Origin: an uncultured bacterium
Lineage (GTDB): Bacteria > Bacillota_I > Bacilli_A > RFN20 > CAG-826
Length of the DNA: 64,000 bases
Direction: 5' to 3'
Assembly (NCBI GenBank): GCA_949299195.1
Contig: CASFZN010000018.1
Coordinates: 186,001-250,000 of the forward strand
Below the pieces are notes generated by a model. The model saw nothing but the letters and a program-made list of their open reading frames with translations. It was not told where the DNA came from and searched no databases. The position numbers and the translations under genes were made by a program. Below are positions 16,796 through 27,381 of the stretch, piece by piece (position 1 is the stretch's first letter; the number at the start of each line of letters is the position of its first letter).

Positions 16796-18280
16796 TTATT
16801 TATCTCTCATTGTTGGGAATAAGATGACCTCTCTAATTGATGGCATATTGGTCATAATCATGATTGTTCTATCAATTCCGATACCAATACCGCCAGTTGG
16901 AGGTAATCCATAATCCATTGCTTCTAAGAAGTCTAAATCCATTTCGTTAGCTTCATCGTCGCCTAATTCTTTTGCTTTTAATTGAGCTTCAAATCTAGCT
17001 TTTTGATCAATTGGATCGTTAAGTTCGGTGTATGCATTAGCCATTTCCCAACCATTTACATAAAGTTCGAATCTTTCAACAAAACGAGAATCTTCACTTT
17101 TTCTTGTTAATGGAGAAAGTTCAATTGGATGATGATAAACGAATGTTGGTTGAATTAATTCTGCTTCACATAATTCTTCAAATAAAGCATTTAAGAAATA
17201 ACCTGTGCTTGTCCAGTGAGATTCAACTTTAATTCCGTACTTTTTACATAATTCGCTAGCTTCCTCGATTGAAATATCACCTTTAAAGTCAACGCCTGTT
17301 TTTTCTTTAACAAGTTCACTCATTTCAACCCATCTCCATTTATTGGAGAAATCAATCATTTTTCCTTGATATTCAATAACTCTTGAGCCAACTACTTTAT
17401 CTAAAATTTCTTTATATAATCCTTCGACTAATTCTCCCATAGTCTCTAAATTACCGTAAGCTTCGTAAATCTCTACTGTTGTGAATTCAGGATTATGGCG
17501 AGTATCCATACCTTCGTTTCTGAATAATCTACCAAATTCATAGACCTTTTCTAAACCACCAACAATTAATTTTTTAAGCGGTAATTCAGTAGCAATTCTT
17601 AAATAGAAATCCTTATCTAAGGTATTATGATGAGTAATAAACGGTCTAGCATTAGCACCACCTAAAATAGGTTGTAAAACCGGAGTTTCAAATTCAGTGT
17701 AACCTAAATTATCAAGATAATTTTGCATTGTTCTGATAATTTTTGGTCTTGCTAAAGCGACTTTTTTACTTTCTTCATTCATAATTAAGTCGACATATCT
17801 ATGTCTATATCTTTCTTCAATGTCGGTTAAGCCATGGAATTTTTCAGGTAATGGTCTTAATGATTTAGTTAAGAAAGTGAATTTTTCTACCTTAATAGTA
17901 AGTTCGCCGGTTCTTGTTCTCATTAAATGACCTTCAAGTCCAACGATATCGCCGGTATCACATAATTTAAAGATTTCGTATGATTTTTCACCAACACTAT
18001 CGATAGAAATATATCCTTGAATCTTGCCTTCTTTATCTTGGATTGTAATAAAAGATGCTTTACCCATCTTTCTTAAAAGCATGATTCTTCCTGCAACAAT
18101 AACATGTATTGGAGAAGCTTCTAAATCTTCATTGGTTTTTCCTTCGCTTTTTGCTCTACAAGATGAAGAACTATCGGTTCTATCAAATCTTTTTCCATAT
18201 GGGTCAACACCTAAATCAATGAGTTTTTGTAACTTTTCTCGTCTTGATTTCTCTTGATCGGTTAATTCTATTTCTGCCAT
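16796..18280 (-). CDS. lysS: Lysyl-tRNA synthetase, class II
   Basis: A 494-residue enzyme that charges tRNA-Lys. An OB-fold anticodon-binding domain spans about 55-170 (VAGRIMLLRKMGKASFITIQ). The class II catalytic domain follows with motif 2 FGRLFRNEGMDTRHNPEFT near 245-263 and motif 3 GIGIGIDRTIM near 472-482. Length is normal. AAGGAG and AAAAGG lie just upstream of the ATG. It is the last gene of the minus-strand pth-to-lysS block, 88 bases after dusB, and has its own terminator. No T-box leader is visible upstream. Confidence 0.97.
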   Translation of the reverse strand: MAEIELTDQEKSRREKLQKLIDLGVDPYGKRFDRTDSSSSCRAKSEGKTNEDLEASPIHVIVAGRIMLLRKMGKASFITIQDKEGKIQGYISIDSVGEKSYEIFKLCDTGDIVGLEGHLMRTRTGELTIKVEKFTFLTKSLRPLPEKFHGLTDIEERYRHRYVDLIMNEESKKVALARPKIIRTMQNYLDNLGYTEFETPVLQPILGGANARPFITHHNTLDKDFYLRIATELPLKKLIVGGLEKVYEFGRLFRNEGMDTRHNPEFTTVEIYEAYGNLETMGELVEGLYKEILDKVVGSRVIEYQGKMIDFSNKWRWVEMSELVKEKTGVDFKGDISIEEASELCKKYGIKVESHWTSTGYFLNALFEELCEAELIQPTFVYHHPIELSPLTRKSEDSRFVERFELYVNGWEMANAYTELNDPIDQKARFEAQLKAKELGDDEANEMDLDFLEAMDYGLPPTGGIGIGIDRTIMIMTNMPSIREVILFPTMRDK

Positions 18281-18368
18281 ATATACCTTTTCTCCTTTTT
18301 AAAAAATAATTTCTAATCTATATAAATCACCCTATTTTATTAAATAATAGAGATAAAATAAAGGTAAT

Positions 18369-19346
18369 TTAGTGATTTTTTAAGTATTCATCAATAATTT
18401 TAAAGATTGAATCTACTGAGTCAATTGAAGTTGATATCTTAACCTTTAATTCTTTCAACTCTTTAAAATTATTGAAAAATTTAGGTGCTAAACCTCTAAG
18501 AATTGAAGTTGCTCTTTGATCGCCATATTCTTCTTTTAATAAAGATGAAAACTCTTTTAAATATTCAATTTGTTCTTCAATAGTATAAGTTTTACGTTCA
18601 TTTATATTATTTAAATAGTTATTTATATCAATAATTAGGTTTGGATTTCCTATTGCTCCACGAGCTATCGCAACTGCATCAGCTTTAGTAATTTCTAAAG
18701 CTTTTATCGCATCTTCTAAGGTAAATATATTACCGCTTACCGCATAAGGAATTTTAATATAATTCTTTAAATCAGAAAGTGCTTCATAATGAGGAGTTCC
18801 ACTATATAATTCTTTTTTAGTACGACAGTGGATTGTTAAAAAAGATACTCCTGCTTCTTCTAATGCTTTAGCAATTTCAATCACGTTATTTTCTTCATAT
18901 CCTAATCTAATTTTGGCACTTACTGAATGAGATGATTTATTTACGACTTTAATCATCATTTCCTTCATTTTATTAACATCTTTTAACCAAGATGAACCAC
19001 CATTATTTTTAGTGACCTTAGGAACTGGACATGCAAGATTAATGTCTAAAATATCATAGGTAACATCGCTATTTTCTAAGATTTCAATTCCTTTAAGAAG
19101 GGTTTCTTCGCTTCCTCCAAAAAGTTGAATTGCAAGTGGACGATCACTACCATCACTTTTAATCATAGTAAACGTTCTTTTATTATTATAAATTAAACCA
19201 CAATCACTAATCATTTCGGTGAAAGTTAAACCTATATTATATTTAGATAAAAACTTTCTATAAGAAAAAGAAGTTATCCCTGCCATAGGGGCAAGGATAA
19301 CTCTACTTTTTAATTCGATGTCTTTAATTTTTAAAGTTTCTTTCAT
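18369..19346 (-). CDS. dusB: tRNA-dihydrouridine synthase
   Basis: A 325-residue FMN-dependent enzyme that reduces uridine in the tRNA D-loop. A TIM-barrel start VILAPMAGITSFSYRKF is near residues 16-32. The catalytic Cys lies in INLACPVPKVTKNNGGSSWL (about 101-120), and AVAIARGAIGNPNLI near 225-239 is the phosphate-binding end of the barrel. It begins five bases after the ftsH stop, so it is in the same operon. DusB is the Bacilli-type orthologue by length and order next to lysS. Confidence 0.94.
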   Translation of the reverse strand: MKETLKIKDIELKSRVILAPMAGITSFSYRKFLSKYNIGLTFTEMISDCGLIYNNKRTFTMIKSDGSDRPLAIQLFGGSEETLLKGIEILENSDVTYDILDINLACPVPKVTKNNGGSSWLKDVNKMKEMMIKVVNKSSHSVSAKIRLGYEENNVIEIAKALEEAGVSFLTIHCRTKKELYSGTPHYEALSDLKNYIKIPYAVSGNIFTLEDAIKALEITKADAVAIARGAIGNPNLIIDINNYLNNINERKTYTIEEQIEYLKEFSSLLKEEYGDQRATSILRGLAPKFFNNFKELKELKVKISTSIDSVDSIFKIIDEYLKNH

Positions 19347-19351
19347 TAAAT

Positions 19352-21448
19352 TTATTCTTTTTCTTCAGTTTTTGTAGTTTCTTCTTCTACTTTGGTATCT
19401 TCTTTTTTATCCATATTATTTTCTGGATTTTTAGGGGTTTCTTCTTCAACTACTGGAGTAACAATTATAGTTTCGTCCTTTTTAACTTCTTCAGTCTTTA
19501 CTTCCTCTTTTTTTGCCTCTTCTTTTAAGTGGTTAGTATCTTCAGGAAGTTTACGATATTTAAGTAAATAGTCAATTTGTTCTTCAGTAATAGTTTCGTT
19601 TTCTAATAAAGTTTTAGCAATTAATTCAACATCTTCTTTTCTTTCAGTGATAATTTTGGTTGCTAATGCATGAGCATCATCAATAATTTTTCTAACTTCA
19701 GTATCAATTTGATTAGCAACTTCACTTGAGAAGTTCTTTTGAGTGTTAGTGTAATCTCTTCCTAAGAAGACGTTTCCGCTTGGTTTTTCATATTGAATAG
19801 GTCCTAATGTAGACATACCATATTCAACAACCATTCCTCTAGCAATATATGTAGCTCTTTCAATATCGTTACTTGCACCAGTTGAGACATCTTGAAGGAA
19901 GATTTCTTCACTAGTTCTACCACCTAAAAGGCCACAAATTTCAGCTTCTAACTCTTTTTTAGTTAATAAGAATCTATCTTCATCTGGTCCCATTAAGACG
20001 TGTCCACCAGTACTTCCTCTAGGAATAATGGTGATTTTTCTAACCTTATCTGCGTGAGGTAAAGTTAAACCAATAATTGCGTGACCGGATTCATGATATG
20101 CGACTCTAATTCTTTCTTGTTCGCTTAAGCCATGACTACTTTTTGCAGGACCTGCAATTCTTCTATCAATAGCTTCATCAATATCTTTTAATGTAATCCA
20201 TTCGTTCTTTTCTCTAATTGCTAAAATTGCTGCATCGTTAAGAATAGAGGCAATATCAGCACCCGAGAATCCAACAGTTCTTTTTGCTAAGAATTCGAAA
20301 TCAATTGAAGGATCAATTTTTTTATTTTTAGCATGTACTTTGAAAATAGCTTCTCTTCCCTTTTTATCAGGTAAAGAAACAGTAATTTGTCTATCAAATC
20401 TACCAGCTCTTAATAATGCTGGGTCAAGAACATCGTCTCTATTAGTAGCAGCAATAACGATAATACCACTATTTTCTTCAAATCCATCAAGTTCAACTAA
20501 TAATTGGTTGAGGGTTTGTTCTCTTTCATCGTTTCCACCACCAAGTCCAGCTCCTCTTTGTCTACCAACGGCATCAATTTCATCAATAAAGATGACACAA
20601 GGAGCATTTTGTTTAGCAGTTTTAAATAAATCTCTAACTCTACCAGCACCAACACCGACGAACATTTCAACGAAGTCAGAACCGGAAATAGAATAGAAAG
20701 GAACTCCTGCTTCTCCAGCTACTGCTTTAGCAAGTAAAGTTTTACCAGTTCCAGGAGGGCCAACTAATAAGACACCTTTTGGTAATTTAGCGCCATATTT
20801 TGTATATTTTTTTGGATCTTTAAGATAGTCAACAATCTCAACCATCTCACTTTTTTCAGCATCGCATCCTGCAACATCATTAAATTTAACCTTACTATCA
20901 TCAACTCTTCTTGCTCTCGATTTATTAAAATCCATAGCTTTTTGGTTTCCACCAGCACTACTCATTAATAATCTAAAGAAGAAAATAGCAATTGCCACCA
21001 TTACAATAGTAGAAATAATAGTAGGTAACCAAGTAATGAACCAGTTTTCGGTATAAATTCCACTTACTACATATGCGTCAGGATTACCGGTTGATTCTTG
21101 AATTTGACTAACTAAAATAACATCAAAATTACTTGCTTCGCCATTATAGTAATATGTACCGTTATAATAACTTTCTGCACTCATTGAGAAAGTATATTTA
21201 GCACTATCTCCATAAGGTTCATTAAGAGTGATATTAACAACCATATCATCTCCATTTTGATAGGTTTCAGCTGCAACAACATCGTATTTATCTTGACTAT
21301 TAACAACTAAATTAACACCATCTTTTGTTGAAATACTTCTATATTCTTGATTAGTATAACCTACAAGGAAATAAATCATTAAACCTAAAAAGGCGAAGAT
21401 AATAATATAAATTAAGATATTAAACCAACTTGATCTTTTTTTCTCCAC
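19352..21448 (-). CDS. ftsH: Membrane-bound ATP-dependent zinc metalloprotease FtsH
   Basis: A 698-residue membrane quality-control protease. Two transmembrane helices (about 9-30 and 138-160) flank an extracytoplasmic domain. The AAA+ module has Walker A GPPGTGKT from Gly230, Walker [10 protein letters not shown] and the second-region-of-homology arginines (LLRAGRFDR). The zinc site is HESGH at His452-His456. The tail after about 640 is a long Glu/Lys/Thr-rich disordered stretch. It starts at GTG, preceded by AAGGAG at a good distance. It lies 53 bases after tilS, the same neighbourhood as in Bacillus, where hprT usually sits between them; hprT is absent here. Confidence 0.97.
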   Translation of the reverse strand: MEKKRSSWFNILIYIIIFAFLGLMIYFLVGYTNQEYRSISTKDGVNLVVNSQDKYDVVAAETYQNGDDMVVNITLNEPYGDSAKYTFSMSAESYYNGTYYYNGEASNFDVILVSQIQESTGNPDAYVVSGIYTENWFITWLPTIISTIVMVAIAIFFFRLLMSSAGGNQKAMDFNKSRARRVDDSKVKFNDVAGCDAEKSEMVEIVDYLKDPKKYTKYGAKLPKGVLLVGPPGTGKTLLAKAVAGEAGVPFYSISGSDFVEMFVGVGAGRVRDLFKTAKQNAPCVIFIDEIDAVGRQRGAGLGGGNDEREQTLNQLLVELDGFEENSGIIVIAATNRDDVLDPALLRAGRFDRQITVSLPDKKGREAIFKVHAKNKKIDPSIDFEFLAKRTVGFSGADIASILNDAAILAIREKNEWITLKDIDEAIDRRIAGPAKSSHGLSEQERIRVAYHESGHAIIGLTLPHADKVRKITIIPRGSTGGHVLMGPDEDRFLLTKKELEAEICGLLGGRTSEEIFLQDVSTGASNDIERATYIARGMVVEYGMSTLGPIQYEKPSGNVFLGRDYTNTQKNFSSEVANQIDTEVRKIIDDAHALATKIITERKEDVELIAKTLLENETITEEQIDYLLKYRKLPEDTNHLKEEAKKEEVKTEEVKKDETIIVTPVVEEETPKNPENNMDKKEDTKVEEETTKTEEKE

Positions 21449-21501
21449 TTTTCGTTTCTCCTTAATAAATTCGAATTATATTGTAATATAAATTAAGAAA
21501 T

Positions 21502-22746
21502 TTAAATAGTAAAATTACTCGCATTTTTTATCTTTTCGATGTCGAAAATTAAAATTGACTTATTAGTGTAAGTCACCTTTTCTTGATATTTTGGAACGTA
21601 TAATAATTCTCCAGTTAAAGAATAAATTCCTGGCCAGATTTTTCTTAAAGAAGAAGGAAGTTTCATATCAATAAACATTCTAGATATTTTTTTAGAATAA
21701 TTATTTCTTCTATAGACGTCATTTTTATTAACATTTTGAATAATTACTTCCTTATTATTTTTAAATATTTCATTAAAAATTTCAGAATATCGAATAAATT
21801 GGAAGTATTTATTGCCTTTTTTAGTTAAAACATACATATATTTGTTGTTATATATCTTATCTATTTTTAGATAACCATATTCAATAAATACGTAATATTC
21901 GGTATTAACAATCTTTATTTTTATATTCTTAGAAAGATAAGTTTTTAAATAGATATCTTCAATAAAACTCTTGGAGATATCTTTTAAAAACTTAAAGTTA
22001 TTGATGATATATAAATAAAATAGGTTGATAAATTCTTCTTTAGATAGACTTTTAATTGACTTGATGTCAATCTTAGAATTTTTAATAAATTTTGATAAAT
22101 ATTTAATTTCTTTCGCCTTAATTATGTTCTTTTCTTTAATTTCTTTAAGGAGTTTTTTACGTTCTTTGTTTTCTAAATTTTTAACTATTTTATTCCTTAA
22201 ATAGTTTCTTCGAAATTCTAAATTATTATTAGATAGATCATAAGAAAAGGGGATTTTATTTTTTAAACAATAATCCATTAATTCTTGTTTTGGATATTTT
22301 ATTAATGGTCTAAAGTATTTGATGTTATTTTTAATAGTTAAAAAAGGTAAGCCATAATATTTAACATAATTATTTCTTTCTTTTTGAAGAAGATAAGTTT
22401 CGATTAAATCATCTTCATTATGAGCGATTAAAACTCCTTCATATTTATATTTTTTTGAAAGAGATTCAAAAAAATTATATCTTTCTTTTCGGCACCATCC
22501 TTCCATATTGCCATCACTTTCTTCATAATAAACTTGTTTAACAAAGAGTTTTTTATTATATTTTTTACTAAATTTTATAAGTTCAATCTCTTCATCATTA
22601 GCTTCAAAGCGGATATGATAATTTACTAAAGCAACATCAAAATCAATATCATTTTCAATTAATAAATGATATAGGGCCATTGAATCAGGTCCAAAAGAAC
22701 ATCCTAAAAGATATTTTTTATTTTTATTTAGTTTCGTTAATTTCAT
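21502..22746 (-). CDS. tilS: tRNA(Ile)-lysidine synthase
   Basis: A 414-residue ATP-dependent enzyme that converts C34 of the minor tRNA-Ile to lysidine so that it reads AUA. The N-terminal PP-loop is GCSFGPDS (residues 15-22), slightly unlike the usual SGGxDS. It is followed by IAHNEDDLIETYLLQ near 108-122 and by KYFRPLIKYPKQELMDYC, both typical of TilS. The C-terminal substrate-binding region ends in KIWPGIYSLTGELLYVPKY. Its start lies inside the end of rqcP (23-bp overlap), so translation is coupled. Codon ATA is used freely in this window, consistent with need for the enzyme. Confidence 0.92.
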   Translation of the reverse strand: MKLTKLNKNKKYLLGCSFGPDSMALYHLLIENDIDFDVALVNYHIRFEANDEEIELIKFSKKYNKKLFVKQVYYEESDGNMEGWCRKERYNFFESLSKKYKYEGVLIAHNEDDLIETYLLQKERNNYVKYYGLPFLTIKNNIKYFRPLIKYPKQELMDYCLKNKIPFSYDLSNNNLEFRRNYLRNKIVKNLENKERKKLLKEIKEKNIIKAKEIKYLSKFIKNSKIDIKSIKSLSKEEFINLFYLYIINNFKFLKDISKSFIEDIYLKTYLSKNIKIKIVNTEYYVFIEYGYLKIDKIYNNKYMYVLTKKGNKYFQFIRYSEIFNEIFKNNKEVIIQNVNKNDVYRRNNYSKKISRMFIDMKLPSSLRKIWPGIYSLTGELLYVPKYQEKVTYTNKSILIFDIEKIKNASNFTI

Positions 22747-22987
22747 CTTTTAATACTTCATAAAGATCATTAGCTTCATTCTTTAAGCAATGGTCCTTAA
22801 TTTCTTTAACTCTTATGAGTAAATGGTGTCTTCCTAAGGTTAAGTCGATTATGTCTCCTACCTTTATTTCTTTAGAAGGTTTTGCAACCTTATCATTAAC
22901 TAAAAATAGGTCTCTAGAAACTAATTCTTTTGCGACACTTCTTCTTTTTATAAGTCTAGTAAGTTTTAAATATTTATCTAATCTCAT
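22724..22987 (-). CDS. rqcP: S4-domain ribosome quality-control factor RqcP
   Basis: An 87-residue RNA-binding protein with a full S4 domain (MRLDKYLKLTRLIKRRSVAK to KVGDIIDLTLGRHHLLIRV). In Bacilli RqcP (YabO) works with RqcH to add alanine tails to nascent chains on stalled 50S subunits. Its start overlaps the end of mfd by 14 bp and its end overlaps tilS. The order mfd-rqcP-tilS matches Bacillus with the sporulation genes between them removed. Confidence 0.9.
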   Translation of the reverse strand: MRLDKYLKLTRLIKRRSVAKELVSRDLFLVNDKVAKPSKEIKVGDIIDLTLGRHHLLIRVKEIKDHCLKNEANDLYEVLKDEINETK

Positions 22988-25900
22988 GTTTTAAGGCCTC
23001 ATCGTGGATAATTTTTAAGATATTAAGGACTAAATCATCAATATTTCTTTCGTTTTCATCCTTAATGATAACGGTTATATATTTATTAGTATATGTTATT
23101 TTTATTTTATTAACATAGTTAATAAGTGCTAAAAATAGGTCGGTTCCGATACTTTTTATATTAGAAAAATCTTTTGAAAGGATAATATTTACGCTTTTTC
23201 CTGGATATTCAATATTTTCAAACTCTTTAAAAGAAAGATAAATATCGATTCTTCTTTGTTTTAAAAGATTATTAAAAGATTGAGGAATGTTGTTGCCATA
23301 AATATCTAAAATATATTTATTGAGTTCATCTAATTTTTCAAAATTATCAGCTTCATTAATTTTTTGATATAACTCAAGTTTTTCTTCGTTATTTGCGAAA
23401 TTATTAGGAACATAGCTTGAATTATGCATTTTAATTGTCTTTTTCTCTTTCTTTTCTTCTTTTACAATTCCAGTTTTCTTAAGTTCAATAGCTTCATTTA
23501 AAAGTTTTAAATATAAATCAATTCCAACATCATCAATAAATCCAGCTTGTTCTGGACCTAAAATTTCTCCAGCTCCACGAATAAGTAAATCTCTTTGAGC
23601 GATTTTATAACCACTTCCTAGTTCTGTAAAATCTTGAATTGCTTTAAGACGTTTTTTAGCATCATCATTAAGTTCTTTATTTTGATCAACAAGTAAATAA
23701 CAATAAGCAATTCTATCTCCTCTACCTACTCTTCCTTTAATTTGATAAAGTTGAGCAAGCCCAAATCTATCGGCATTATCAACTAAAATAAGGTTAGCAT
23801 TTCTAACATCAATTCCATTTTCAATAATAGTTGTTGCAAGTAAAAGATCAAGTTCGCCTAAATAAAAGTGAGTCATAATGTCTTCAATTTCGCGTTTATC
23901 CATTTTTCCATGGACAACTCCAATTCTTAAATCGGGTATTAAGGCTTCGAGTTCATGAGCAAGTTCATAAATTGTAAAAATATTATTATGAACATAGAAA
24001 ATTTGGCCGTTTCTAGCTAATTCTCTTTCGATAATTTCTTTGATAACCTTTGTATCTTTTTGAATTACATATAGTTGAATAGGTAATCTTTCTTTTGGAG
24101 GAGATTGAATGGTTGAAACGCTTTTTAAACCTATTAAAGAGGATTGTAAAGTACGAGGGATTGGCGTTGCAGAAAGAGTTAAAACATCAATATTTTGGTT
24201 AGAAATTTTGATTTTTTCTTTTTGTTCAACTCCAAAACGTTGTTCTTCATCAATAATTAATAGTCCTAAATCTTTAAAGACTAAACTTTTTGATAAAGCT
24301 TTATGGGTTCCAATAACAAGATGGATTTTTCCACTTAATACTTCTTTTAAAATTCTATTAACTTCTTGAGTTGCTTGGTTTCTAGTTAAAAGAGCGATTC
24401 TAACATCAAATTTTCTAAATCTAGAAAGTGCTACTTCATAATGTTGTTTAGCTAAAAGAGTTGTTGGGGCAATCATCAAAACTTGTTTTCCAGCTAAAAT
24501 TGCTTTAAAAGCTGCACAAAATGCAATTTCGGTTTTACCAAATCCAACATCGCCGCATAAAAGTCGATCCATTGGAGTTTCGCTTTCCATATCTTCTTTT
24601 ATTTCATCTAAACTTCTTTTTTGGTCTTTAGTTAATTCATGAGAAAACTCTCTTTCAAAAGCTTCTTGAAGCTCATCATCTTTTGGATAAGCAAAACCTT
24701 TAATCAAACTTCTATTTTTATATAAATTAAGAAGTTTATCGGCTAAATCATTAACTTTATTTTTAATTCTTTCTTTAGTTTTATTCCATTGGTCACTATG
24801 GAGTTTTGATAATTTTGGAGTTCTTCCGTCTTTTCCTGCATATTTTCTTATTAAATTAAAAGAATATAAAGGTAAAAGAAGAGAATCGTTATTAGCATAT
24901 TTAATTTCAAGATAATCTCCGGTTTTATTTTGTAAGGTTAATTCTTTTATTCCAATAAATTGGCCTATTCCATATTTTTCATGAACAACATAATCGCCTT
25001 CTTCTAAATCTAGATAAGAACCTAAAATTACGCCTTCTTTAAATTTTGAAGAATATGCGAAATTTGGAACTTTTGTATTAAATAAAATTGAAGAAGAAAT
25101 AAGTGCGAAAGAATCTTTTTTATCTTCAATAGATAAAGAAATATCTGATACTAAAATTGATAAATCTTGTGTTAATTCATCATTAATTGAATTGATAATT
25201 TTATAATCTTTATTTAAAAAATTAAGATAATCTTCAACCTTTTGGAGTTCGCCTTTGTTTTTTACATTAAAAATTATTGTTTTATAATCATTTAAATAAA
25301 AATCAATTATTTTTTGATACTCTAATCCTTTTTTAGAACTTATTAAAATAGGAGAAATATCTATTTTTTTATAATTTTTAGTGGCTAAATCTAAAAAGGA
25401 AATATAGTAATTTTTCTTAGAATTTTTATTAGTTATAGATAATGAATTGTTAAATAATTCGAGTCTAGATAAAGATTTACCATTTTCAAATAAATCACTT
25501 AATAAATCATGAGATTCGTAATATAAATTTTCTTTTGTTTCTAAAAATTTATCTTTTTCTAGATAAATAAGGGAATAATTAGAGATATAGTCTAAAAGGG
25601 ATGAGGCTTCTTCTTTTAAATATCCATAATATTTATAGAGTCTTGAAGAATGATTAAAATTAACTAAATCAAGAGTATCTTCTTCGATTTGCTTTAAAAA
25701 ATAGTCCCTATTTGATGGATCAAGATGCGTTAAATCTTCTTCTTTCCTTTTTTCCATCTTTTCTTTTATTAGTGAATTCTCTTTTTCGTTAAAAATTAAG
25801 GAAGTTGCAGGTAAAATCTCTACCTCTTTTAAAGAGTCAAAAGAAAGTTGGTTAGAAATATCAAAATATCTAATTGATTCAATAACATTATCAAAAAATT

Positions 25901-26225
25901 CGATTCTTATCGGATATTCATAGTTTATAGAATAAATATCTATGATGTCGCCTCTTGAAGCAAATTGGAGGGATTGATCAATTTTAGAAACTTTATAGTA
26001 TCCTAAATTAACTAGTTTAGTTTTTAATCTTTCAAAATCTACTTCTTCATCTACTTTTAACTTTATAAAAGAATCTAAAAAATCTTCTTTTTTAGGGTAG
26101 AATCTATAAAAAGATGAAGGGGTAATGATAAATATTTTATGTTTTCCTTCAATCATTTCTTTAAGAGCATAAATTCTATTAGCAATGATATCTTTAGATT
26201 CACTAATATATTCAACTCTTATCAT
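22974..26225 (-). CDS. mfd: Transcription-repair coupling factor Mfd (first ATG; true N-terminus lies further upstream)
   Basis: A DNA translocase that removes stalled RNA polymerase and recruits UvrA. From the ATG at 26225 the product is 1083 residues. It has part of the UvrB-like region, an RNA-polymerase-interacting domain (EGDYVVHEKYGIGQFIG), Walker A GDVGFGKT from Gly558 of this numbering, IDEEQRFG, the translocase motif region and the C-terminal TRCF domain. The frame stays open upstream to a TGA at 26480, and those codons encode Mfd-like sequence, so about 80 more residues belong to it, giving roughly 1165, the normal family length. The stretch has no ATG, GTG or TTG. Confidence 0.93.
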   Translation of the reverse strand: MIRVEYISESKDIIANRIYALKEMIEGKHKIFIITPSSFYRFYPKKEDFLDSFIKLKVDEEVDFERLKTKLVNLGYYKVSKIDQSLQFASRGDIIDIYSINYEYPIRIEFFDNVIESIRYFDISNQLSFDSLKEVEILPATSLIFNEKENSLIKEKMEKRKEEDLTHLDPSNRDYFLKQIEEDTLDLVNFNHSSRLYKYYGYLKEEASSLLDYISNYSLIYLEKDKFLETKENLYYESHDLLSDLFENGKSLSRLELFNNSLSITNKNSKKNYYISFLDLATKNYKKIDISPILISSKKGLEYQKIIDFYLNDYKTIIFNVKNKGELQKVEDYLNFLNKDYKIINSINDELTQDLSILVSDISLSIEDKKDSFALISSSILFNTKVPNFAYSSKFKEGVILGSYLDLEEGDYVVHEKYGIGQFIGIKELTLQNKTGDYLEIKYANNDSLLLPLYSFNLIRKYAGKDGRTPKLSKLHSDQWNKTKERIKNKVNDLADKLLNLYKNRSLIKGFAYPKDDELQEAFEREFSHELTKDQKRSLDEIKEDMESETPMDRLLCGDVGFGKTEIAFCAAFKAILAGKQVLMIAPTTLLAKQHYEVALSRFRKFDVRIALLTRNQATQEVNRILKEVLSGKIHLVIGTHKALSKSLVFKDLGLLIIDEEQRFGVEQKEKIKISNQNIDVLTLSATPIPRTLQSSLIGLKSVSTIQSPPKERLPIQLYVIQKDTKVIKEIIERELARNGQIFYVHNNIFTIYELAHELEALIPDLRIGVVHGKMDKREIEDIMTHFYLGELDLLLATTIIENGIDVRNANLILVDNADRFGLAQLYQIKGRVGRGDRIAYCYLLVDQNKELNDDAKKRLKAIQDFTELGSGYKIAQRDLLIRGAGEILGPEQAGFIDDVGIDLYLKLLNEAIELKKTGIVKEEKKEKKTIKMHNSSYVPNNFANNEEKLELYQKINEADNFEKLDELNKYILDIYGNNIPQSFNNLLKQRRIDIYLSFKEFENIEYPGKSVNIILSKDFSNIKSIGTDLFLALINYVNKIKITYTNKYITVIIKDENERNIDDLVLNILKIIHDEALKHEIR

Positions 26226-26471
26226 TTCATTCTCTAAGAATAAAATGATATCTTCTTTATCAACTAGATTTGATAAAGAAGAATAAATCTTATTAGCTTT
26301 ATAAGAGTTAGATACTAAAATAACGATATTATTCGTATTATTTTCAATATATTCTTTATATGTTAAAAGGGTTGCACCAATAATTTCATCAACATCAAAA
26401 AAGACCTCTTTATCATTAGAGGTGGGGGTATCAAATTGAATAAGTATGTCATTAAATCTTTTAATTTCGAT
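26226..26471 (-). other. In-frame N-terminal extension of mfd without a standard start codon
   Basis: Minus-strand codons in the mfd frame run from a TGA at 26480-26478 to the ATG at 26225. They encode segments such as NIVILVSNSYKANKIYSSLS and DIILFLENEM, which fit the first strand-helix-strand of Mfd. Candidate starts are ATA (26477), ATC (26471) and ATT (26465) behind a GGAGAGG ribosome binding site located inside the end of pth. An ATG overlapping the pth end opens a different frame that stops after six codons. Either a rare start codon is used or a one-base frame error is present. Confidence 0.65.
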
Positions 26472-26473
26472 AG

Positions 26474-27043
26474 TTATTCATCCTCTCCTTTTTGATTATA
26501 AATAGACATTGCCTTATTAAACGATTCTTTAATAGATATTTTTAATGCATCAACTGCATTATTAAAGGCTTTATCTAATTTTTCTTGATCTTCTTTTGAA
26601 GGTTTCGATAATACAAAATCAATAACATTTTGAGGTTTAGGACCAATTCCTACTCTTACTCTTTTAAATTTTTGAGTACCTAAATGATTAATAATTGATT
26701 TAATCCCATTATGTCCAGCGCTTCCGCCTTCATTTTTAAGTTTTAATTGTCCTAAAGGGATATCCAAATCATCATATACAACAATAATATCTTCAATATC
26801 GATATCAAAATAATCCACTATTTCTCTTACTGCAAGACCACTATTATTCATATAAGTAATTGGTTTAAGTAAATAAATAGTTTCATCCCAATAAGTTACT
26901 TTTGCATACCATGAGTGAAAACCTTCTTTTTCAATATTTTCACCTAAAGATTCAGCAAATTTATCAACTACATCAAAACCAGCGTTATGACGTGTATGAT
27001 TATATTCTTTACCAAAGTTTCCTAATCCGACTATTAATTTCAT
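26474..27043 (-). CDS. pth: Peptidyl-tRNA hydrolase
   Basis: A 189-residue esterase that frees tRNA from prematurely released peptidyl-tRNA. The signature FGKEYNHTRHNAGFDVVD (about 9-26) contains the catalytic His, and DIIVVYDDLDIPLG and GGSAGHNGIKSIINHLGT are intact. It is the first gene of the minus-strand block ending in lysS. No Shine-Dalgarno sequence is seen; TAATAT lies close to the ATG, so a very short leader is likely. Confidence 0.95.
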   Translation of the reverse strand: MKLIVGLGNFGKEYNHTRHNAGFDVVDKFAESLGENIEKEGFHSWYAKVTYWDETIYLLKPITYMNNSGLAVREIVDYFDIDIEDIIVVYDDLDIPLGQLKLKNEGGSAGHNGIKSIINHLGTQKFKRVRVGIGPKPQNVIDFVLSKPSKEDQEKLDKAFNNAVDALKISIKESFNKAMSIYNQKGEDE

Positions 27044-27121
27044 ACCGTGATATATATTACATTATTTTTTGATTTTAGAATAATTAAATAATTTCTAAGT
27101 TTTTCTTTATATCCAAAAAAA

Positions 27122-27137
27122 GTTTCCACGTGGAAAC
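27122..27137. promoter_or_regulatory. parS-like palindrome, copy 3
   Basis: Perfect GTTTCCACGTGGAAAC with A run before and T run after, in the 441-bp gap between divergent pth and tetR. Confidence 0.7.
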
Positions 27138-27278
27138 TTTTTGACATTTTATAGACTTAAAAATATATTTTTTGAGGGTAAATTAACTATTTTTTTAAAT
27201 TAAAAATAACTCTAGTTTTTGATTGATAAAATTATTTATTTCTTGCGCCTATTTTTAAAGCTTACTAAGCATTAAAAT

Positions 27279-27293
27279 GTTTCCACGTGAAAC
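27279..27293. promoter_or_regulatory. Imperfect parS-like site with 5-bp centre
   Basis: GTTTC-CACGT-GAAAC: the left half follows the window's motif (GTTTCCAC) and the right half follows the classical Bacillus parS (GTGAAAC). The arms are five bases apart, between the classical four and the six of the local motif. CTTACTAAG lies just before it at 27261. Confidence 0.5.
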
Positions 27294-27381
27294 GATTTTT
27301 ATTTGATAACACCGAAATTTTTAAAATTGAGAAAAAAGTCAATGAAAAACTAAAAATAAGGTAATATTCTCTAAATTTGAA

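Noticed and set aside
18281-18368. T-box leader before lysS
   Set aside because: The gap to dusB is 88 bases and AT-rich, lies downstream of dusB, and shows no T-box sequence or specifier stem.
20340-20696. Long open frames antisense to ftsH, ppdK and other conserved genes
   Set aside because: They are in other frames of well-conserved genes and have no ribosome binding sites or family resemblance.
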